Notes under the pieces: generated by a model
What the model saw: only the letters and a program-made list of their open reading frames with translations
Told to the model about the DNA's origin: nothing
Database searches by the model: none
Origin: Paenibacillus plantiphilus
GTDB lineage: Bacteria > Bacillota > Bacilli > Paenibacillales > Paenibacillaceae
Direction of reading: 5' to 3'
Assembly: GCF_927798095.1 (NCBI RefSeq)
Contig: NZ_CAKMMF010000006.1
Coordinates: 193,052 to 257,051, forward strand
DNA: 64,000 bases
Shown here: positions 34,522 to 42,600 of the stretch, piece by piece
How positions within the stretch are numbered: position 1 is the stretch's first letter
How the letters are laid out: every line of letters starts with the position of its first letter
Position numbers and translations under genes: made by a program

Positions 34522-35103
34522 TCATTCGAGCAAAGTCAGAATTTCCTCCACCGCATTCTCAACCAATGAACGCTCGGGTCTAGTCTTCATCGTTACCGAC
34601 AGTCCTATAGCTGAGATAATTAATGCACGCGCGACAGCTGCCGGATTCAACGTACTTGAAAGCTCTCCTGTACGAATACCGCCCTCAATTGTCCCGTGAA
34701 ACAATTCGGTCAGCTTCAGCTGGTAGTCTCTGGTGAATTGGGCAAAGATCACATCATGAGGCGCCAGTTCAACCATCGTATTCACACACAAACAGCCCAG
34801 ATCAGGATTGCTCCCGCCCGCCCCTTCAATGATCCCTTGAAAATAAACGCGCATCGCTTCCTTAACCGAAGCCGCGCTGCGAATTCTTTTCTCAATGAAG
34901 GCAAGGCTCATCTGCGCATAAGAGCCCAGCACTGCTTCAAACAGCTCCTTCTTCCCTCCGAATGCCGCATATAGACTCGGGCGTTGAATGCCCATTCGTG
35001 AGGTGAGGTCGCTAATGGAGCTGGCTTCATACCCCTTCTCCCAGAATACCTGCATGGCTGCAGCCAATGCCTGTTGTTCATCAAATTCCCGCGGTCTTGC
35101 CAT
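34522..35103 (-). CDS. TetR/AcrR family transcriptional regulator
   Basis: A 193-residue repressor-type protein. The N-terminal helix-turn-helix is AMQVFWEKGYEASSISDLTS then MGIQRPSLYAAFGGKKELF. The rest has the pattern of the AcrR/YcdC-like C-terminal group (LGCLCVNTMVELAPHD, ARALIISAIGLSV). Operator-like sites of the consensus this subgroup uses (TACATACnnATCAGTA form) flank it on both sides. It probably represses itself and the SDR gene downstream. Confidence 0.92.
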   Translation of the reverse strand: MARPREFDEQQALAAAMQVFWEKGYEASSISDLTSRMGIQRPSLYAAFGGKKELFEAVLGSYAQMSLAFIEKRIRSAASVKEAMRVYFQGIIEGAGGSNPDLGCLCVNTMVELAPHDVIFAQFTRDYQLKLTELFHGTIEGGIRTGELSSTLNPAAVARALIISAIGLSVTMKTRPERSLVENAVEEILTLLE

Positions 35104-35121
35104 AGCTATGATCTCACTTTC

Positions 35122-35139
35122 TGTACCAATCAGTATGTA
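35122..35139. promoter_or_regulatory. TetR-type operator before the TetR gene
   Basis: TGTACCAATCAGTATGTA, 18 bases upstream of the TetR start, a near-palindrome matching the site at 34486-34503 in both half sites. Confidence 0.6.
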
Positions 35140-35325
35140 ACCATTTTATAGCACTCCTCATAAATCCGTCAAGTCGTTTCTGTGGAGGGATGCGGTTTAT
35201 TAACGATGCTTCATATACCCGATACTATCCCTTATGTATACCTTCGTATAATATTCATTCCCCGTATCCTGTTATATATTTACTAATGTGTTCAGCAACA
35301 TTAAGAAATCAGGAGGTCATTTCAC

Positions 35326-35334
35326 ATGAAGTAA
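35326..35334 (+). other. Two-codon minigene (Met-Lys-stop) with its own strong Shine-Dalgarno
   Basis: AGGAGGTCATTTCAC is followed by ATG AAG TAA, about 80 bases before the start of the secreted-protein gene. A TATAAT at 35247-35252 could be its -10 box. The spacing between AGGAGG and ATG is normal, so ribosomes should initiate here. It may be a tiny leader/attenuation unit, or what is left of a gene after deletion. Confidence 0.4.
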
Positions 35335-35414
35335 CGTAATGTCGTGATGCCGATACGCGCTGGTTTGCAACACTGCAAGGTCAATGAAATGAAGAAAACA
35401 TATCTAGGAGGATA

Positions 35415-35960
35415 ATGATGATGATTACAAAAAAATTCAAGTCTTTAATGGCAATGGTAACCTTAACCTGCATGGCACTGCTCGTTTTATTCCCGGTCTC
35501 TACTACTAACGCATATACAGGTGCAGGACCGCTCACGCAACAATCCTCGTGGCAAAGCTCCGACGGCGGACGAAACATGTATACAGATGTTACGCTGCAG
35601 CGCTCTGGACCGCTTGCCGGACAATTGGATGTCATGACCCGCACGAAAAACAATGTACTCATGACGGGTTTTACAGGTGGTGTATTCATCCTGCTGCGTA
35701 ATGCGGATGGCGCCGTAATCGGCGTAACCAACATGCAGAAGTTCGGAGTCGACGGCAAGTGGATCGGCCGTTATGACCGCACGGACTACTGGAACTGGTC
35801 CTTCGACCCGCAAATTGCAGCAGCTACGGCATCGGTGCAAATCATTCAGCAGCATGCAGCGAAAGATTTCAGCGATCAATTGGCTTACTGGCAAGGCGTG
35901 GTGTGCGGCAACCTGGATCGGTTAAACTTGCCTAAACCACCATACGGCTGCCCAGGTTAA
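35415..35960 (+). CDS. Small secreted protein of unknown function
   Basis: A 181-residue exported protein with a signal peptide of about 33 residues (KKFKSLMAMVTLTCMALLVL, then cleavage near TTNAYTG). The mature part is rich in Trp, Tyr, Gly and Gln with WQSSDGGRNMYTDVTLQRSG, DRTDYWNWSFD and VVCGNLDRLNL, and carries two cysteines. The family is not one I can name; a beta-rich extracellular binding or enzyme-inhibitor role would be only a guess. AGGAGG precedes the start, where three ATG codons in a row leave the exact start open. Confidence 0.7.
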   Translation: MMMITKKFKSLMAMVTLTCMALLVLFPVSTTNAYTGAGPLTQQSSWQSSDGGRNMYTDVTLQRSGPLAGQLDVMTRTKNNVLMTGFTGGVFILLRNADGAVIGVTNMQKFGVDGKWIGRYDRTDYWNWSFDPQIAAATASVQIIQQHAAKDFSDQLAYWQGVVCGNLDRLNLPKPPYGCPG

Positions 35961-36042
35961 CCATATCGTTTCGATACTCTCCGCTTGTTGATGCTGACTC
36001 AAAGTAATTATGCTGAAGAAGTCAGTCCCCCAGAAAGCATTC

Positions 36043-36088
36043 AAAAAGCCTCCAAACCCACTGTGAACGTGGTGGATTTGGAGGCTTA
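36043..36088 (-). terminator. Terminator of the LuxR/ATPase regulator gene, facing the secreted gene
   Basis: AAGCCTCCAAA pairs with TTTGGAGGCTT around an interrupted inner stem (CCACTG/CGTGG) and is followed by T on the minus strand. It separates two convergent genes. Confidence 0.85.
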
Positions 36089-36091
36089 GCT

Positions 36092-38164
36092 TTATAGCGA
36101 TGGCTCCAGCAGCTTCTTGAGCAGCTGAGTCCGATTGCTCGCATTCAGCTTGCCCAGCATGGAGGTCATATGCTTTTTCACTGTAATCTCGCTCACGTAC
36201 AATTCAGAAGCAATCTCGGCATTCGTGAGCCCTTGTTCCAGAAGCTTGGCCACATCCTTCTCCCTCGGAGTCAGATCGGGATGCGCAAGAATGGGATCGA
36301 CCATCGGCAAGACAGCATGACGGGCAGGCTCTTCCTCTGCTACTTTAGTCGACAGAAGCTTGCGTCCGAGCTCTGTTTGGTTAAGGATTTGATGAATATG
36401 ATGAATAAATTGCTCGCCCTTCCAATTGAAAACGAACGTCGGAGTTGGAGTGACGCCGTCATAGCCGTCATGGGTGGCGTGCTGGACCCGTTCGAAGCCC
36501 AAGCTTTCATGCGCCATAATGAAATATGGGAACGGGGCCGGCGACTCCACAATGAGTTCGCCCGTCAGCATCATGGCATATAGCAAATGGCCGGTTGCCG
36601 CTTGCTGCATCGGATCTCCGAAGTCGAGCGTATCAATCGTTTCGATAAACCAGCCTGAACGCGAGGTCTCCGGCACTGCCATCGCTTTCGTTTGTTCAGG
36701 TGTAAGACTGTTGAAAAAAGGCGCAGAGCGCATGCTTTGCTGCAAATAAGGCAGCGTTCTCCGATTAATTGGGATAATGACCGCCAGACCGATCATAGCG
36801 CCTGACGCATCCTTCATCGTCCAGAAGACATCGCAATCGAGCGCTATTAAGGCGTCCAGCTTCAAATCCCGCAGCGTATAGCCGCTTTCCTCCGCCGTTA
36901 TGCTAATGTCGAAGCATCGGTTCGTATGCGGATCGTTCAGCTCAATCCGAATATCTTTTGCCTCGCTGTGCCGTCTTTGCATGTATGCCTCCATCTCGCC
37001 CTTATCGGCTTTTCCAACATGATTGAAACGGCTGGGAGACATATCAAACCAATGGATGAACGCGCGAAGAGCAGCATCTCCGATAACATACAGCAGCTCG
37101 GTCGCTTCTTGTTCTACCGCAAGCGGATTTGAAGCATGAAGAAGCTTGTCATAGTAGTACAACAGCACGCGAGTTCGTCTGTCCTCGAACAGACCGGGGG
37201 ATCTCGACATTAGCTCCCGGTTAATCAACTCCCGCATCAGGGCATGAACGGTCCACCCATTGTCCACCTTCCGTACGAATGAACAACGGATCAGCTGATG
37301 AAACTCGGACAAGGCAATATCGCGATCCATAACGAAGGAGAGACTTTCCTGATTAAAAAATCGGAGAAGAGCCGCCGTCTCAACCAGCGTACGTTGACTG
37401 TCGTCAGGAACCTCGCGCAGCCATTGATTGACGATGTACGGTAAACTTCCATAGTCCTCAAGCGGCGTATTCGTTTCGTTCATATCCAACTGTTGGCTAA
37501 TGTAGGTTACCAGCGACATTGTCAGAGGATGGCCTTTAGAGTGCCGCCATATTTGCTGTATCCGTTCGTTGTCGCTAATAGAGCTGCACCCTGCATACCG
37601 TTCCACAGATTGAAAGTCAAGCTCGGTTAAAGGCATCCGATGAATAAACTGTCTCCAGACGGGAGATACGAACCATGCCTCAGACAGCGTATGCCTGCCC
37701 GCGATAACAATAAGAATGCTTCTATTGAGCTGCTTCAGAAAATAATCGCGAAGCCAGTGATCCATAGCTGCCAGCTGTTCATACACATCGATAAAAAGGA
37801 CGATGCGCCCCGGCGAACTCCCATTGAGCGTTCGAATGCACTGCTCCGCGATATCAGCAGAAGTGGTGGAACTTGCATTCGCGGCGGAACGATCAAGCAC
37901 TTGCAGAATCGCCCGGCAAAATGCTTCGGGTGTTTTGACCAAATGCTCGCAATCGATTGTTATGGGGCACGCACCGGCCATTCGCGCCTGCCGCCCAAAC
38001 TCATCGAGCAGAAAGCTTTTGCCGATTCCGGCCGTACCGTATACATTAATGATTTTATGGGAGAAGGTTTCATCACCCAGTATAGCGGCAAAGGATTGCA
38101 GCTCATGGCCCCGCCCAACAAGCATCAGGCTCTCCAACTGCTCCAATCTCTCGCTTTCCTTCAT
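36092..38164 (-). CDS. LuxR-family regulator with N-terminal AAA ATPase
   Basis: A 690-residue STAND/AAA-type regulator. The Walker A motif is NVYGTAGIGKSFLLDEF near residue 44 and the Walker B LFIDVYEQL near 125. A central region (about 370-600) has no recognised signature. A LuxR helix-turn-helix ends the protein (LTPREKDVAKLLEQGLTNAE, VSEITVKKHMTSMLGKLN). Such regulators sense ligands via the ATPase core and activate nearby promoters. No obvious target operon is beside it; the secreted-protein gene converges on it. Confidence 0.88.
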   Translation of the reverse strand: MKESERLEQLESLMLVGRGHELQSFAAILGDETFSHKIINVYGTAGIGKSFLLDEFGRQARMAGACPITIDCEHLVKTPEAFCRAILQVLDRSAANASSTTSADIAEQCIRTLNGSSPGRIVLFIDVYEQLAAMDHWLRDYFLKQLNRSILIVIAGRHTLSEAWFVSPVWRQFIHRMPLTELDFQSVERYAGCSSISDNERIQQIWRHSKGHPLTMSLVTYISQQLDMNETNTPLEDYGSLPYIVNQWLREVPDDSQRTLVETAALLRFFNQESLSFVMDRDIALSEFHQLIRCSFVRKVDNGWTVHALMRELINRELMSRSPGLFEDRRTRVLLYYYDKLLHASNPLAVEQEATELLYVIGDAALRAFIHWFDMSPSRFNHVGKADKGEMEAYMQRRHSEAKDIRIELNDPHTNRCFDISITAEESGYTLRDLKLDALIALDCDVFWTMKDASGAMIGLAVIIPINRRTLPYLQQSMRSAPFFNSLTPEQTKAMAVPETSRSGWFIETIDTLDFGDPMQQAATGHLLYAMMLTGELIVESPAPFPYFIMAHESLGFERVQHATHDGYDGVTPTPTFVFNWKGEQFIHHIHQILNQTELGRKLLSTKVAEEEPARHAVLPMVDPILAHPDLTPREKDVAKLLEQGLTNAEIASELYVSEITVKKHMTSMLGKLNASNRTQLLKKLLEPSL

Positions 38165-38257
38165 AAATTCAACTCCTTGAAATTGGCTGTCATCCCAATC
38201 ATACTACATAAAATGGAATCCTTCATCGATGTCGTCTAAATCATCGTATATAAAAGA

Positions 38258-38280
38258 AGAAGCCCCCACTCCAGGCTTCT
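38258..38280 (-). terminator. Terminator of the small lipoprotein gene
   Basis: AGAAGCC pairs with GGCTTCT around an eight-base loop and is followed on the minus strand by TCTTTT, 24 bases past the stop codon. Confidence 0.65.
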
Positions 38281-38303
38281 GCACTTAAAAACTCTGTGAT
38301 CTA

Positions 38304-38672
38304 TTATCGTTCTTCCCGTTCTTCATCGAAGAACATCTTGTTGCGAACCGTCCAATCTGTGCCGTTATGCTGCAGTTCAAATTGAAAGCTCTTCGTGTAG
38401 TCCCAGGATTTCTTCATCCCCTCGTCCTCCACTGTGAAATCAGTATTTCCATCGAGAAACATTCTGCCGGCTGTTGCCCCTTCCTGGACGGAAATGAAAT
38501 GCACTTTAACCGTCTCCGCTGCTTCGGGTCCATACTGATTGCCTATACTCTCCTTAACGAGCTGCGTTACTTTCTCCTCCGCTCCGCCCTCGCTATTGTC
38601 TGCTGCGTCTGCACCACAGCCAACAAGTAGAAACAGTGTCAATATAGCTGCGGCCAACCCTAACATTTTCAT
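38304..38672 (-). CDS. Small lipoprotein of unknown function
   Basis: A 122-residue exported lipoprotein. The signal LAAAILTLFLLVGC ends in a lipobox (Cys near residue 19) followed by a Asp/Glu/Gly-rich linker. The mature domain reads EKVTQLVKESIGNQYGPEAA, VKVHFISVQEGA and KSWDYTKSFQFELQHNGTDW. No family is recognised. It is downstream of the LuxR/ATPase gene's opposite end and has its own terminator. Confidence 0.7.
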   Translation of the reverse strand: MKMLGLAAAILTLFLLVGCGADAADNSEGGAEEKVTQLVKESIGNQYGPEAAETVKVHFISVQEGATAGRMFLDGNTDFTVEDEGMKKSWDYTKSFQFELQHNGTDWTVRNKMFFDEEREER

Positions 38673-38689
38673 AGATGCTCCCCCATGCT

Positions 38690-38985
38690 GATTAACATTT
38701 AGATATAAAGACCTATTTTTTCCTCTCAGATTATAGCATGCATAATAATCTTTTGGCGATCATGTTCATTAATCTTCTGTTTTTTAGAGTTTACAGCTGC
38801 TCAACTTTTCTAATGCTATCTTCGAAAAAAGCCGCAAGACTAGATCAAGTATGACGATTTCTGCGCTTCCGCAATAGTTACATTAATCATTGTTCAGCAA
38901 TCGATAAGAAATGTTCTGCCGGAAAATGTGCTATTGTAAAAGTATCATTAAGGCATCCCATTACACCAATCGTCGAAAGGAAGAG
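38690..38985. other. Intergenic region, nothing recognised
   Basis: An AT-rich 300-base gap between divergent genes, which should hold the promoters of the lipoprotein and SRPBCC genes. No conserved hairpin or gene was identified. Confidence 0.4.
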
Positions 38986-38992
38986 GTTGAGA

Positions 38993-39424
38993 ATGGCTAA
39001 TATTGAACATCTGCAAATCATCAATAAACCGGCAGCGGAAGTATATGAAGCACTGACCACCGCCAAGGGGCTTTCCAACGTATGGACTAACGAGTTGTCC
39101 GTCCGTGACAATGAGGTCAATGCCGTGAATAATTTTCATTTCGGTCCCGACGATATAACCAAAATGCAAGTCATCGAGCTTATACCCGACACAAGAGTAG
39201 AATGGCGCTGTACCGAGTCGGACCCGGAATGGGTCGGCACTGCTATATCCTTCGATATAGAGGAAAAGAAAGGCAAATCCTATGTCACCCTGCGCCATAT
39301 GAATTGGAAGAGCGTTACTCCATTTTACCGCTTCTGCAATTACAACTGGGCCATGTTTCTCTATAGTCTGAAAAGCTATTGTGAAGATGGAACAGGGCTG
39401 CCCTACCAAAAACGCAAGTTTTGA
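38993..39424 (+). CDS. SRPBCC family protein (AHSA1-like)
   Basis: A 143-residue helix-grip-fold protein with the opening IEHLQIINKPAAEVYEALT, the TTAKGLSNVWTNEL segment after it, and WVGTAISFDIEEKKGKSYVT later. Family members bind hydrophobic ligands or act as Hsp90 activators. The start is ATG 38993 with GGAAGAGG upstream; an in-frame TTG lies two codons earlier. It is transcribed toward the short frame at 39431. Confidence 0.8.
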   Translation: MANIEHLQIINKPAAEVYEALTTAKGLSNVWTNELSVRDNEVNAVNNFHFGPDDITKMQVIELIPDTRVEWRCTESDPEWVGTAISFDIEEKKGKSYVTLRHMNWKSVTPFYRFCNYNWAMFLYSLKSYCEDGTGLPYQKRKF

Positions 39425-39430
39425 GCCCGT

Positions 39431-39529
39431 ATGTCGAGTCTGGAACGATTTCACGCACGCGCATTAGCAATTGAAGCTAAGGCAAAGGCGGAAGCAGAAG
39501 CTAAAGAGCGCGACTTGTCTGAGGGATAG
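39431..39529 (+). CDS. Short charged helix-type open frame (32 residues), doubtful
   Basis: Encodes MSSLERFHARALAIEAKAKA then EAEAKERDLSEG. It starts six bases after the SRPBCC stop codon and ends before a terminator, so it lies in the same transcript. The repetitive Ala/Glu/Lys composition suggests a helix. There is no clear Shine-Dalgarno. It may be a relic or a chance frame. Confidence 0.25.
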   Translation: MSSLERFHARALAIEAKAKAEAEAKERDLSEG

Positions 39530-39582
39530 ATCAAGCATACCTGCATGACGATTCATTGTACATGTTGAATTTGAGCAAAAAT

Positions 39583-39618
39583 AATCGCCCTGCCCTGTTG
39601 AATAAGGGCAAGGCGATT
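39583..39618. terminator. Bidirectional terminator between SRPBCC and lyase genes
   Basis: AATCGCCCTGCCCT pairs with AGGGCAAGGCGATT and is flanked by T runs on both strands (ATTTTTT on plus). It serves the convergent genes ending at 39529 and 39652. A similar module occurs at 7156-7205. Confidence 0.85.
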
Positions 39619-39651
39619 ATTTTTTATCGAGAAAAACTATAAAATGGTTCG

Positions 39652-42600
39652 CTATCGTTGCGGCTGCTCCAGCATGCGCAGCAGCATCACCACGGCCTCC
39701 GCTCTTATTGCCGTCTCGTTCGGGGCAAACATGTTGCCGGAGCGGCCGTTTACGATGCCGAGTCCTTGAACGGCGGCTACGGAGCCTTTCGCCCAGCTAG
39801 GGATACTGAAATCATCCGCGAAGCTGGTTCCAGACGCCTCGGCAGAGCTTGCAGCAGGCCTAAGCTTAAGCGCCCTGCCGATCATAACCGCCATTTCCGC
39901 ACGGGTCACGCGCGCGTTCGGCAGGAAGCTGCCATCCGCGTACCCTGCAACAATGCCCGCACTCATCGCTGCCGAGACGGCATCTCTCGCCCAGCTTCCG
40001 ATGGCGTCGCGATCTGTAAAGGACAGCTCCGAGCCGTCGTCTTCCAATGCCAGCGCCTGAACCAGCATAACCGCAAATTGGGCGCGCGTGATCGAAGCGT
40101 CAGGCTTAAACGAACCATCGGGATATCCTTTCGCGATACCTTTGAACACCGCCTCTTGAATAGCCTGCTCTGCCCAGTGACCGGCAACGTCGACGAATGT
40201 CGCGGCAGGTTCTTCCGGTGTCTCCGGCGCTTCTGGGCCTTCCGGCGTCTCCGGCTCTGCCGGCATGGTGCGATGAATGACAATCGGATAGGTCTTCACC
40301 GTTCCATCGGCGGCTTTGACCTCCAGCATAAGCTCGTTGTCTCCATGGAGCAATTGTACACGTCCCACAGCGTCTATCGCAGCAGATAGAAGCCGATACG
40401 TTGCGGAGGAATCGGCTGGGTTGGCCGCGATTTCCGTCCATTCCGCATCCGTTTCGATCCAGTACACTTGCTTGCCATTGCGGTCGATCAACGTGAACGT
40501 CATCGTTTTGCCGCCAACGCGCAGTTCAACCTGGCGCAGTCCGGCATTGCTGGACAATATCGGCACATAGCTTGCCCCGCCTCCACTGCCTCCGCCGCTT
40601 CCTTCACTTCCGGAAACTGTCAGCGTATAGACTGCCAGAGTCAAGCCCTCATTCTCATTTCCTTCCTTATCGAAAGCGGTTATTCTGAACATGTATTTGG
40701 TATTTGGCTTCAGGCCGTTTGCAGTGTACTCCGTCACCTCTTCGGCAACAGAGGTCAGCTCCGTGCCATCGTTATATACGCGGTATCCAGCCACACCTGC
40801 ATCGTCCGATGCATACGGCCAGCTCAGCTTCACGCTTGTCGGGGCGATATTCGTCACATTCGCTCCGCTTCCCGCTGGCCATGCCGGAGGCACAGCATCA
40901 AAGCCTTCCGCTACGATCACAATCCGGCTTACCTGGTCCGCCGTGTTGCCCGCCCTGTCCGTAACATCATAATGCACCGCATACGATCCGGGATGGCTTG
41001 TATCAACCTTATCGCCGGAAACCACGATAGATTCGGTTATATCGCCGTCCAGCGCATCCGCCGCCGCCGCACCAGCATCGTGGTAGACGCCATTGTATGG
41101 AAGCTCGATAGTGGCTTCGCCATTTAATGTAACAACCGGCTTGTCGCGGTCGATGTTTCCAATCTGAATTTGCTTCGTCCTTTCGTTGCCGGCCCCATCC
41201 TTCACATAGACGGTTAACCAGCCGTTATCCGTCATTATGATCGGCTCCGAAGCATCGGCATGCACAACCCGGCCAGAGGCAAAATGGCTGTCTTCGAATT
41301 GTCCGAAGTCATGCTTTAGAAGCGCAAGTCCGTGCGTCACGCTAACCGCTGCAGCTATCGCTACGTTGCCGTTTGTTGGAACGGCAGTGTTCGGAATCAG
41401 CAGAATGGTCGGCTCTCCCCTCGTTATATTCCAGATATCGATGGTCTTAACGGACTTATTTCCCGCCAAATCCTGTGCGTATACGGTATAGGTTCCGTTC
41501 ATCGTCACCAGAAAGCGATCGGCAAATGTTATCCCCCCTGCCTCGAAATAAGCTGCCGGCTGATTGCCGTAAGCCCATTTCTTTATGCTGATCCCGCTCC
41601 CGTCTTGAATGTCGGCCGTAACCGATACATCCTGATCCGTCGGATCGGCGGTATCGGGATGCAGCATTATTATCGGAGGCTCCCTGTCGGCTGTATCATT
41701 CGCATTGCGGAAGCTGAACCAGTTGATGGCTGCGACACCAGTCGTATTCGATTTTTTGTACACGATATACAAATCATGCACACCGCTGGCGCCCGTAAGA
41801 GGCACGTTAGTCGTTACCCAGGTAGACCAGCCTCCCGTGCTCGTCACCGGATGCGATCCGATCAGCGATCCCGTCGCGCTGTCCAGCCGCAGCTCGATCG
41901 TGCCTCCCGAATTCGCTGTTGCCATGCGCATTGCGATGCTGTCCGTCCTCGTTCCGAAATCGAGCCCGCTATAGGCCATCCAGGTTCCATCGGAGCCGGA
42001 AATATGATAGCCGCCGCCTGTGTCAGTTGTCAACGTTCTCGTCACCTTGTTCATGCTGCTGTAGTTTTCCGCTTCTACATGAGTCGCCAGAGACGTCTCC
42101 AGCTCAAAGGCTGCTTCGATCGCCCGCCCTTGCGACCCTCCAACGTCAATCGTAACTTGAACATATGGGCTGAGACGGTTCACCGTTATGCGCGTATCGG
42201 CGGACAAAACGCTTTTGGCGCTCTTGGCCAGCGTAATGGTCACCGCACCAGTAGCCGGCCGATTCGGATCGGACACCGACAGCTTCAAATCGCTGCCTTC
42301 GTTTTCCTTGACCATCACCGAGGCCATGCCCGAGCTTTTGATTATATCGACAGATTGCTCGGCGCTCGTCCAGAAGTTGGCTCCGATCACATTCAGCCGC
42401 TTCTCCTTGACGGCTTGCGCGCCGGAATTGTTGGCCAGTACGATGAAGTCCGGATTGCCGGCGTAGCTGCCGACCTCTGAAGCCGACTTTGCCGGCAGCA
42501 GCGCGTAAGCGTATGAGGCATCAGTCGGCGCCGTGCCGTGATTGAAGTACAGATTCAGAAATCGGTTCGTATGCGTCGGATCTCCAGGCTCAAGCACGCC

